From JALYUA01 sp039931865 (GTDB lineage Bacteria > Acidobacteriota > Thermoanaerobaculia > UBA5066 > Gp7-AA6), in the NCBI GenBank assembly GCA_039931865.1, contig JBDTRB010000027.1, positions 1 through 35,078 on the forward strand: a stretch of DNA of 35,078 bases. The letters run 5' to 3'. The notes beneath the pieces are model-generated. The model was not told the origin of the DNA. It worked only from the letters and a program-made list of their open reading frames with translations, and ran no database searches. The position numbers and the translations under genes were made by a program. How positions within the stretch are numbered: position 1 is the first letter of the stretch; every line of letters starts with the position of its first letter. Below, piece after piece: positions 1-6,999 of the stretch.

Positions 1-49
1 GCCCCGAGAGGCTCCTCCCTCCCTCCGGTCGGGAGACTCCTCTCGGGGC
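1..49. repeat. Palindrome with 11-bp arms
   Basis: The arms GCCCCGAGAGG (1-11) and CCTCTCGGGGC (39-49) are perfect reverse complements around a 27-nt pyrimidine-rich interior. It could be a terminator for a gene to the left or a dispersed repeat. No T-run follows, so an intrinsic terminator is not supported. Confidence 0.6.
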
Positions 50-87
50 GAGCGTGGCCACCATGTCGGCCGAAGCGCAGCTCTGCT

Positions 88-113
88 CCCTCTCCCCGCG
101 CTCGGGGAGAGGG
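88..113. repeat. REP-like palindrome, 10-bp stem
   Basis: CCCTCTCCCC (88-97) pairs perfectly with GGGGAGAGGG (104-113) across a 6-nt loop, followed by a G-rich tail to about position 126. This sort of element recurs as an extragenic palindrome in many high-GC genomes (known in general; copy number here cannot be seen). Apart from this and the palindrome at 1-49, I see no gene in 1-239. Confidence 0.55.
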
Positions 114-239
114 TGGGGGTGAGGGGACCGAAGGCAGGCGATGCGTTCTTGCCGTCTCGTGAATTGCGCCGACTTTGCGTCGCGGGTGATCGAAGCGGAT
201 GTCCTGCTCCGACCCCGCCTGGCTGGGAGGGGCCGCCGG

Positions 240-566
240 CTAGGTGTCGCTCAGGCTGTCGATCAGCGATTGCACGAGGTTTTGCGGAGAGGCGGCCGGG
301 AGGCGGCGGGAGGGCGGGGTGGTTTCGCCTCCGCCTTCGACGGTGAACAGCGGCGGCGGGGCGGGGTTGTCTTCGCGGATCTCTTCGGCGATCGCGGCGT
401 TTTCGGGGCCGGAGAGGAGAAGGATAGCGTCCACGCGGCGGTTTCGGCCGAGTTTTTCGAGGGCTTCTTCGGCGTCGCGGGCCCGGACGAATTCGACTGA
501 TGGGTGTGTGTCGAGCAGCCCCGCCAGGTTGGAAGGGTCCGGGGAGACCACCAGGATCGTGAACAT
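240..566 (-). CDS. Small receiver-like (CheY-fold) protein, probably not phosphorylated
   Basis: This 108-aa protein opens with a beta strand (FTILVVSPDP) and then has the alternating helix/strand pattern of a response-regulator receiver domain. A DAILLLSGPE segment falls where the phospho-acceptor strand should be. The acceptor Asp is replaced by Leu or Ser, and no KP motif is visible in the last strand, so it is likely a pseudo-receiver; that is an inference. There is no output domain. The C-terminal 30 residues are Pro/Ser-rich and probably disordered. The ATG at 564-566 has no good Shine-Dalgarno sequence. It stands alone, with tandem repeats upstream. The family assignment is tentative. 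Confidence 0.55.
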   Translation of the reverse strand: MFTILVVSPDPSNLAGLLDTHPSVEFVRARDAEEALEKLGRNRRVDAILLLSGPENAAIAEEIREDNPAPPPLFTVEGGGETTPPSRRLPAASPQNLVQSLIDSLSDT

Positions 567-614
567 GCTGAGTGGGAGTTTAGATGGGGAGCTGGACCGG
601 TCCCGGCTCGCGTT

Positions 615-892
615 CGTGTTCCGTGGTTTCAGCGACAGCTTTTGAAGCCGGCGGAACGGCCGCGTCGGCGGGCTATCGTGCGGGCTCGGGCTCGGGCTCG
701 TGTTCCGTAGATTCAGCGGACAGCTTTTGAAGCCGGCGGAACGGCCGCGTCGGCGGGCGGCCTTCCGCCGGGATCCGCGCGGTGTTCGCGCTAGGGTTCG
801 TGTTCCGTAGATTCAGCGGGCAGCTTTTGAAGCCGGCGGAACGGCCGCATCGGGGGGCGGCCTTCCGCCGGGATTCGCGCGGTGTTCGCGCT
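615..892. repeat. Three-copy tandem hairpin repeat (period 84 then 100 bp)
   Basis: Three imperfect copies start at 615, 699 and 799 with the shared head CGTGTTCCGT, followed by a conserved AGCTTTTGAAGCCGGCGGAA block. Copies 2 and 3 are exactly 100 bp apart. Copy 1 is shorter and ends in a GGGCTC-rich stretch (about 681-698). Each full copy has a GGCGGAACGGCC segment that can pair with a downstream GGCCTTCCGCC, giving a hairpin with one bulge. Copy 3 overlaps the 3' end of the CAP-domain gene (from 813) and encodes its last 25 or so residues. Between the flanking genes (567-812) I see nothing except this repeat. Confidence 0.8.
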
Positions 893-1952
893 CCGTGACC
901 CAGATCGTCGCGCTTCCTCCGGGTCTCGGGCGCGAGCCGTCGCTCTGCGCCACGTAAAACTCGAAGGTGTAGAGGCCCGGGCGGTCGGGCGCGAACGGGA
1001 ACAGGAACTCGTGGCCCGGAAGGATAAGGACCTTGTCGTCCGTCGTCATGCCGACGACGGTCATGCCTCGAATCCCCTCCGGGATGTAGGCGAGGCTCGG
1101 CTTCGGATAGGAATAACTCGTCTTTCCCGACGCCTGCTCGCGGGTGAGCGGCGACGGCGGCTCCTCGCGCGCGATCGTCACGAAGCGCAGGCGCCAGTTC
1201 GCCGCCGGCTTGCCCCGGATGACGATCGCCGCTCCGACCGCGTCGGCCCTTGCCAGCGTGACCTGTTCCATTCGGCGGGTCAGAAACTCCTGGGACATCT
1301 GGAATCGCCCGCCGGCGACCGCGTACCCGACGCCGACGTGGGTCGCCTCGGGGTCGAGGATCGTCACGCGATGGCCGTCCGCCGGAGGCTTCTCGTCCAT
1401 CATCTGTTCCTGTCCCGACAGCGCGAGGGCGATCGTCGTCTCTGAGAATTTCGGCTCGGTCGTCACCCACGAGACCGAGTTCTGCGAATGAAGGCCGAAG
1501 ATCCCGGCAAGCCCCGTGCGCGCATACGGAGGCAGGCCGTCCATCAGGAAGTGTCCCCGCGTCCGCTCCTGGATCTGGCGCGCGCAAAAGGCGTCGCCGA
1601 CGCGCGCGGCGGCCTCGTCCCAGGCGACGAGGGCGATGCCGAAGCGGGCGCGGTCCGCGTTGATCCGTTCGAGCACCGCGGCCTTCACCGGATCTCCCGG
1701 CCGCGACGGGTCGGGCGCTCTTTCGGTGAGCGGCCGGTCGAGCTGTGGCGCGTGCAGCTCGAGGGGACGCCGCGATGCGCTCGCCGTCCACCCCGCGGAC
1801 TCCGACACCGCGCAGGCGAGCGTCAGCGGGAGGCATACCGCGGCGAGCAGAAGCGTGGCCGCCGTCCGCGGGACTTTTGCGCGGGTTATCCCTGTAATGA
1901 CATCATCGCCGCCGTGGCCCGGCAGACGACGAGCCTCCGATGTGAGGTTCAT
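813..1952 (-). CDS. Secreted CAP/SCP-domain protein
   Basis: This 379-aa protein has a long n-region, a hydrophobic segment (about 30-46) and Cys47 after TLA, which may be a lipobox or a signal-peptidase-I site, so it is predicted to be exported. A CAP (SCP/PR-1-like) domain spans about 89-227: a VLERIN-type first helix, a GHF motif (His134) and GHRVTILDP (His194). The usual GEN motif reads SQN, so the first cavity acid is Gln158; this may weaken metal binding. Residues 235-355 look like a beta-sandwich extension. The final ~25 residues come from the tandem repeat and look unlike the rest. The ATG lies 61 bp from the divergent phosphoglucomutase start. The biological role of bacterial CAP proteins is mostly unknown. 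Confidence 0.75.
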   Translation of the reverse strand: MNLTSEARRLPGHGGDDVITGITRAKVPRTAATLLLAAVCLPLTLACAVSESAGWTASASRRPLELHAPQLDRPLTERAPDPSRPGDPVKAAVLERINADRARFGIALVAWDEAAARVGDAFCARQIQERTRGHFLMDGLPPYARTGLAGIFGLHSQNSVSWVTTEPKFSETTIALALSGQEQMMDEKPPADGHRVTILDPEATHVGVGYAVAGGRFQMSQEFLTRRMEQVTLARADAVGAAIVIRGKPAANWRLRFVTIAREEPPSPLTREQASGKTSYSYPKPSLAYIPEGIRGMTVVGMTTDDKVLILPGHEFLFPFAPDRPGLYTFEFYVAQSDGSRPRPGGSATIWVTEREHRANPGGRPPPDAAVPPASKAAR

Positions 1953-2002
1953 CCGTCACGGCAACGCTGGGCCCGGGCGTCTCCTTCCCGGTCACCGGAC
2001 AA

Positions 2003-2006
2003 GAGG
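2003..2006 (+). promoter_or_regulatory. Ribosome binding site of the phosphoglucomutase gene
   Basis: GAGG ends 7 nt before the ATG at 2014. It supports that start over the open frame that continues upstream to 1516 and over an in-frame GTG at 2008. Confidence 0.6.
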
Positions 2007-2013
2007 TGTGGAC

Positions 2014-3405
2014 ATGGTGTCGATCCGATTCGGGACTTCGGGCTGGCGGGCCGTTCTCGCCGAGGAATTCACGTTCGGCAACGCCCGACGGGTCATCGCC
2101 GCCATCGCGCGGACGCTCGAGGCGGAGGGACATCAGGGCCAGCTGGTTCTCGTCGGGTACGACACGCGATTCCTCGCGGGCCGGTTCGCTGCCGAGGCCG
2201 CCCGCATCCTCCAGGCGGCCGGGTTCCAGGCGGAGATGTCCAGCCGTCCAATTCCGACGCCTGTCCTCGCCTTCGAGATCCGGCGCCGCGGGGCGGCCGG
2301 AGGCGTGAATTTCACCGCGAGCCACAACCCGCCTCAGTACCTGGGGATCAAGTTCTCGACTTCCGACGGCGCGCCGTCGCTGCCCGAAGTGACCTCGCGC
2401 ATCGAAGCGTTCCTGGCGGAGATCCCGGAGATGCCGCCGCCGGCGCCCGAGCGCGTGGCGGAGTTCGATCCCGTGCCGCCGTATTTGGAAGACCTCGGCG
2501 CGAAAGTACGTGGCGGCGACGTCGCACGCGGAAACCCCCGCTTCTCGGTTGATTTTCGCTTCGGCACGTCGGCCGGGTTCCTCGACGGCTACCTGAATGC
2601 GTGTGGAACTTCGGTCGAAAGCTTGAACGCGAAGCCGGACCCGCTCTTCGGGGGGCAATCCCCCCAGTGCGGCGAAAAGGAGCTGGTCGGACTCGGCCGA
2701 GCCGTCGTCGCGAACGGCTCCCGTCTCGGGCTCTCGTGCGACGGCGACGCGGACCGCTTCGGGATCTGCGACGAAAACGGCGAGTACATCCAGCCGAACG
2801 ACATCCTCGCGCTTCTCGCAAACGATTTTCTCGGCAGGAAGGGGCGTCGGGGCGGGATCGCGAGGAGCGTCGCGACGACGCACGCTCTCGACGCGATCGC
2901 CGCAAAGTACGGCGTGCCGCTCTACGAAACGCCGGTGGGATTCAAGTACATCGGCGAGAAGCTGATCGCGGGCGAGATCCTGTTCGGAGGCGAGGAGAGC
3001 GCGGGGCTGACCGTCGAGGGCCACGTCCCGGAGAAAGACGGGATTCTCGCGGACCTCTTAGTCGCCGAGATGCTCGGCGCGACCGGCAAGACGCTCGGCG
3101 AGCTCTCGCGCGATCTCGTCGCGGACATTGGCGCCTTCATCTCGCGTCGCGTCGACCTCCCTCTGTCCCCCGAGGCGCGTCAGGCCCTCGCCCGGCGCCG
3201 CGCCTCCCCGCCGGAAAGCCTCGCCGGGACGCGTGTCGCTTCCGTGAACCTTCTCGACGGAATGAAGTTGATTTTCGCGGACGGTTCGTGGATTCTGGTT
3301 CGAGAATCCGGGACCGAGCCGGTGGCGCGGGTGTACGTGGAGGCCAGCTCGGCGCAGGAGGCTTCCGCGCTCGCCGAGGCCGCGCAGGACCTGCTGAAAG
3401 CGTGA
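2014..3405 (+). CDS. Phosphoglucomutase/phosphohexomutase
   Basis: This 463-aa alpha-D-phosphohexomutase interconverts hexose 6- and 1-phosphates in the cytoplasm, supplying precursors for NDP-sugars. All four signatures are present: N-terminal FGTSGWRA (6-13), the phosphoserine loop TASHNP with Ser103, the Mg loop DGDADR (243-248), and the phosphate-binding RESGTEP (430-436). The sugar-specificity loop is GGEESAG (325-331), as in glucose-type mutases; PMM/PGM enzymes usually have GEMSGH and GlmM has GEQSGH. Glucose 1-phosphate is therefore the likeliest product, although mannose activity cannot be excluded. Length is normal for the family. Enolase follows after 19 bp, so the two are probably co-transcribed. 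Confidence 0.93.
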   Translation: MVSIRFGTSGWRAVLAEEFTFGNARRVIAAIARTLEAEGHQGQLVLVGYDTRFLAGRFAAEAARILQAAGFQAEMSSRPIPTPVLAFEIRRRGAAGGVNFTASHNPPQYLGIKFSTSDGAPSLPEVTSRIEAFLAEIPEMPPPAPERVAEFDPVPPYLEDLGAKVRGGDVARGNPRFSVDFRFGTSAGFLDGYLNACGTSVESLNAKPDPLFGGQSPQCGEKELVGLGRAVVANGSRLGLSCDGDADRFGICDENGEYIQPNDILALLANDFLGRKGRRGGIARSVATTHALDAIAAKYGVPLYETPVGFKYIGEKLIAGEILFGGEESAGLTVEGHVPEKDGILADLLVAEMLGATGKTLGELSRDLVADIGAFISRRVDLPLSPEARQALARRRASPPESLAGTRVASVNLLDGMKLIFADGSWILVRESGTEPVARVYVEASSAQEASALAEAAQDLLKA

Positions 3406-3424
3406 GCGAAGGAGTGAAGCGGCC

Positions 3425-4705
3425 TTGAGTTTTCTGATCGAAGGGGTCCTCGGGCGCGAGATCCTGGACTCGCGAGGAAACCCGACGGTCGAAGTCGAGG
3501 TGCTGCTCTCCGGCGGGGCCATCGGCCGCGCGGGCGTCCCCTCGGGCGCGTCGACGGGGGAGCGCGAGGCCTTAGAGCTCCGGGACGGCGACTCGAAGCG
3601 CTACGCCGGCAAAGGGGTGCTCAAAGCCGTCGCCCACGTCAATGGAGAGATCGCGGCCGAGGTCCAGGGCACGGACGCGCGGGACCAGGCGCTGATCGAC
3701 CGGATTTTAGTCGAGCTCGACGGGACGCCCAACAAGGGGCGGCTCGGCGCGAACGCGATTCTCGGCGTCTCGATGGCCGTGGCGCGCGCCGCCGCCGAAG
3801 CTTCCGGGCTCCCGCTCTACCGCTACCTCGGCGGCGCCGCCGCCCGGACCTTGCCGGTCCCGATGATGAACGTCATCAACGGAGGCGTGCACGCCGACAA
3901 CCGTCTCGACCCGCAGGAATTCATGGTGTGCCCGATCGGCTTCGAGCGATTCACGGATGCGCTCCGCGCCGGGGTCGAGATCTTTCACGTGCTGAAATCG
4001 AAGCTCAAAAAAAAGGGCCTTTCCACGGCCGTCGGGGACGAGGGCGGCTTCGCGCCCGACATCGGGTCCTCGCGCGAGGCGCTCGACCTCCTGATGTCGG
4101 CGATCGAGGCGGCCGGGTACAAGCCCGGGCGCGACGTCGTCATCGCGCTCGATCCCGCCGCGTCCGAGTTTTTTCAGAAAGGCAAGTACGTCCTCTCCGG
4201 CGAGAGGAAGACTTTCTCGCCGGAACAGATGGTGGCGTACTGGGCGGACCTGGCCGCCGAGTATCCGATCGCCTCGATCGAGGACGGCCTCGCGGAAGGC
4301 GACCGGAAAGGATGGGCACTCGCCACCCGGGAGCTCGGCGGGAAAATGCTCCTCGTGGGCGACGACCTCTTCGTCACGACCCCCGCGATCCTCGCCGAAG
4401 GCATTGCCGACGGCATTGCCAACGCGCTGCTGGTGAAGCTGAACCAGGTCGGCACCGTGACGGAGACCCTCGAGGCCGTTCGCATGGCGCAGACCAACGG
4501 ATACCGCACGATCGTCTCTCACCGCTCCGGCGAGACTTCGGACGACACCATCGCGGACCTGGCGGTCGCGGTCAACAGCGGCCTCATCAAGACCGGCTCC
4601 GCGTGCCGCGGCGAGCGGCTCGCGAAATACAACCGGCTGCTCGAGATCGAAGAGGATCTCGGCGCGGCCGGCGTGTTCGCCGGGAAGGCCGCGTTTCCGG
4701 GATGA
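3425..4705 (+). CDS. eno: Enolase
   Basis: This 426-aa enolase converts 2-phosphoglycerate to phosphoenolpyruvate in glycolysis. Visible features are the flexible loop SGAST (40-44), GDEGGF with the catalytic acid Glu206, Mg ligands Asp243, Glu286 and Asp313, the catalytic base Lys338, and SHRSGET with His366. The length is standard. The start is TTG at 3425, with AAGGAG at 3409-3414 upstream. The last four bases (ATGA) overlap the start of the division gene, which indicates translational coupling. The signature near the C-terminus reads TGSACRGER rather than the common SRSER form. An eight-A run at 4007-4014 encodes three lysines. Confidence 0.97.
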   Translation: MSFLIEGVLGREILDSRGNPTVEVEVLLSGGAIGRAGVPSGASTGEREALELRDGDSKRYAGKGVLKAVAHVNGEIAAEVQGTDARDQALIDRILVELDGTPNKGRLGANAILGVSMAVARAAAEASGLPLYRYLGGAAARTLPVPMMNVINGGVHADNRLDPQEFMVCPIGFERFTDALRAGVEIFHVLKSKLKKKGLSTAVGDEGGFAPDIGSSREALDLLMSAIEAAGYKPGRDVVIALDPAASEFFQKGKYVLSGERKTFSPEQMVAYWADLAAEYPIASIEDGLAEGDRKGWALATRELGGKMLLVGDDLFVTTPAILAEGIADGIANALLVKLNQVGTVTETLEAVRMAQTNGYRTIVSHRSGETSDDTIADLAVAVNSGLIKTGSACRGERLAKYNRLLEIEEDLGAAGVFAGKAAFPG

Positions 4706-5100
4706 GAGAAGCTCCGCCTCCGCCGCGCGCGCCTCGTCCTTTCCTGACGTTCTTCGCCTCGCTTGCGTGTTCGTCCGTCGTGCTCGGGCTGCTGCTGCTC
4801 TGGGACCACAAAGTGCTCGATCTTCACAACGCGCGAGAGGACGTCAAGCGGCTCGACGTGCAGCTCGCCGGGCGCGCGGCCGAGAACGACGAACTTCGGC
4901 TCTCGATCGAGGCGGCGACACGCCATCAGTTCCCGGCTGAGAAGGTCGCCCGTGAAGAGCTTCACCTCGTGCACCCGGAAGACCTAGTCCTGTTGTATCC
5001 AGCGGGGTCGCTCTCCGCGAAGAAGGAGCCGCGTCAGTCGGAGTTCCGGGCGCAGAGGCCCGCGCCGACGCCGGGGCCCGGATCTTCCAGCCCGCGCTGA
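4702..5100 (+). CDS. FtsB/DivIC-like septum formation initiator
   Basis: This 132-aa bitopic membrane protein has a Pro-rich cytoplasmic tail (1-13), one transmembrane helix (about 14-34), a coiled coil (about 38-72) and the family's typical segment VAREELHLVHPEDLVLLYP (82-100). A low-complexity Pro/Ser tail follows. FtsB/DivIC proteins join FtsL and FtsQ/DivIB in the divisome and control septal peptidoglycan synthesis. The ATG overlaps the enolase stop (ATGA), so it is translated from the same message. A longer open frame reaching back inside enolase is rejected in favour of this start. The convergent gene ends only 9 bp away. Confidence 0.85.
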   Translation: MREAPPPPRAPRPFLTFFASLACSSVVLGLLLLWDHKVLDLHNAREDVKRLDVQLAGRAAENDELRLSIEAATRHQFPAEKVAREELHLVHPEDLVLLYPAGSLSAKKEPRQSEFRAQRPAPTPGPGSSSPR

Positions 5101-5109
5101 ACGTTAAGA

Positions 5110-6999
5110 CTAGCCGGGGCTTTTCAAGGTCCGGGCGAGCACTATCAGGAGCAGGGCGCCGCCCACCACGATCGCGATCCACAGCGCTGCCGGCGTGCGC
5201 GCCGCCCCGGCGGGCTTCGCGGCTGAGGAGGAAGCAGCCAGCTTCGCGGGAAGCGCCGGCGCCGAAAGGACCCGCCCCGCCACGAGCTCCAGGTCAAATT
5301 TCGGAGCCAGCGCGTTCTCGTTGTCCCACAGGAGCGTCAGTCGCTCGCCCGGCACGAACGCGAAGTCGATGCGCGGTGACGAGGTCCAGACGGCGGTGTC
5401 GGAGATCGAAAGGGGCGCGTTGTCGCCGTTCTCGATCTCGACCTCGATCGCGGCCTGGGTCGGCCGCGTGATCGGGATCGTGATCGGGACCGGCGGATCC
5501 CCCTCGCGGCGGACCCACGAGGAGCTCCCGAGAACGCGGCGTCCGGTGCTTCCCCGGGCGTCACGGTCGTCCTGGAAGACCGTCGCCTGCCGCGAGAAGT
5601 ACGCCGGCGAGCCGGCCGACATCTCGACGAGATCGACCGAGGACGCCGGGTCCATCGTGATCCGCACGATCGTCTTCGTTCCGCGCTCCGTCGCGGACGC
5701 CGGAGCCGGATGCCGCTCCCGGTGCGCGACGCGCTCCAGCACATAGGGCACGGGGCGCTTCTCGGAATCGAGGATTCGCACGGAGATTGCTTTCTCGGCC
5801 GCGGGCGGCGGCAGATCGAGGTAGGCGACCGAGCTTTCGCCCGGAAGCGCGATCGGCGATGATTTCTTCCAGGCGGCGGGATTGACCGGGGTGCCGCGCG
5901 GGCCGGCCGGAAGCGCCGCCGCTTCTCCCGCCCTCTTCTCCGCCGGGCCGAGGGCTACCTCGGAAGGGTGGACGGGTCTCGAAATCGCGAGGGCCCGCTC
6001 GAGGTCGTACCGCGGTGCCTCGGCGATCCCCGAGCCGTAGAAAAGCCGGAGCGGCTGCCTGTCCCGGGGAGCCGCGAAGACGATGGTCTGCGGGCGCGCG
6101 AGCGCATCGACACGCGCGATCTCGAACGGCGGTCCGCCGGGCTCTTCGATCTCGATCTCGAGGAGTCGCGACGACCCGTCGCAGAGCGCGATGCGGTCGT
6201 TGCCCGACCCGTCGGCGGCTCGGGAGATCGTGCCTTCTCCGACGACGCGCCGAACGACCTCGTCCCGATAGAACAGGCGCGATGTGACCGTGACCTTTCG
6301 CACGTACGCGGGTGCGGCACCCGAAATCCGCAGGGCATCGACGCCCAGGTTTCCGGCGGGCAGCGTCACGGTGCGCGTCGTCGCGGTGGGATCCGATCGG
6401 TCGGCAGGACCGGGCGTCAGCGGAATTTCCCGCAGGACGGGCTCGTCACCGCGCGCGTCGATTGAAACCGCCCGCGGCACGATCGGATCGCCGTTGCGGT
6501 CGTCGAAACGGAATCTCCACCAGCGACGCCCGTTGGGCGGAAAGCGCAGCGTCGTCGACCGCACTTCGCGCCCGGCGAAGATCGATCCCTTCGCGAAGGT
6601 TCCCCACGAGCTGCCGTCGTCGGAAGACTCGACGGAAACGGGTTTCAGAAACTCGGTGCCTTCGATCTCCAGCGTCGCCGCGCGAGCCAGAGCGGGGTGC
6701 GCGCCGCGATCGAGGAGCGCGACCGTCTCACGACGCGGCGTCGTCTCGACGTCGCGCAACGGCAGGCGCGCGGGGGCCCGGCCGATGCGCTCCTCGAGCG
6801 CCCAGGCGACCTCTTCGCCGGCCGCGTCGCGGATGCGCAGATCGGGGAGTCCGGGGTGGCACGCGTCGAGGACGTCGTCCGGAAGAACGAGGCGGGCCCA
6901 TCCGGCGCTCGCGGTCATCGTCCTCGAGTACCGGAAGAGATCGTAGGGCGCGGCCGCGACCAGAACGAGCGCAACCGAGGCTAGAAAGGCCTTCCTCAC
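5110..6999 (-). CDS. DUF3999 family envelope protein
   Basis: This 629-aa protein has an N-terminal signal sequence (about 1-18) starting MRKAFLASVALVLV, a large beta-rich extracytoplasmic part, and a C-terminal membrane anchor (about 600-622, WIAIVVGGALLLIVLA) followed by a short basic tail. This matches DUF3999, whose function is unknown. The start is GTG at 6999, which overlaps the TGA of the DUF2339 gene (GTGA, 6996-6999). A longer frame to 7227 would run well into that neighbour. Adjacency of DUF2339 and DUF3999 genes is a known conserved pattern, so the two products probably act together at the inner membrane. Substrate and activity are unknown. Confidence 0.8.
   Translation of the reverse strand: MRKAFLASVALVLVAAAPYDLFRYSRTMTASAGWARLVLPDDVLDACHPGLPDLRIRDAAGEEVAWALEERIGRAPARLPLRDVETTPRRETVALLDRGAHPALARAATLEIEGTEFLKPVSVESSDDGSSWGTFAKGSIFAGREVRSTTLRFPPNGRRWWRFRFDDRNGDPIVPRAVSIDARGDEPVLREIPLTPGPADRSDPTATTRTVTLPAGNLGVDALRISGAAPAYVRKVTVTSRLFYRDEVVRRVVGEGTISRAADGSGNDRIALCDGSSRLLEIEIEEPGGPPFEIARVDALARPQTIVFAAPRDRQPLRLFYGSGIAEAPRYDLERALAISRPVHPSEVALGPAEKRAGEAAALPAGPRGTPVNPAAWKKSSPIALPGESSVAYLDLPPPAAEKAISVRILDSEKRPVPYVLERVAHRERHPAPASATERGTKTIVRITMDPASSVDLVEMSAGSPAYFSRQATVFQDDRDARGSTGRRVLGSSSWVRREGDPPVPITIPITRPTQAAIEVEIENGDNAPLSISDTAVWTSSPRIDFAFVPGERLTLLWDNENALAPKFDLELVAGRVLSAPALPAKLAASSSAAKPAGAARTPAALWIAIVVGGALLLIVLARTLKSPG

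Noticed and set aside
1..126. Insertion-sequence end or attachment site
   Set aside because: Only palindromes are visible; no transposase, integrase or target duplication is present nearby.
615..892. CRISPR array
   Set aside because: Units are about 84-100 bp with no short repeat/variable spacer pattern and no cas genes; it is a tandem hairpin repeat.
1516..2013. Upstream extension of phosphoglucomutase
   Set aside because: The first 166 codons are antisense to the CAP gene, and the family N-terminus starts at ATG 2014 with a good ribosome site.
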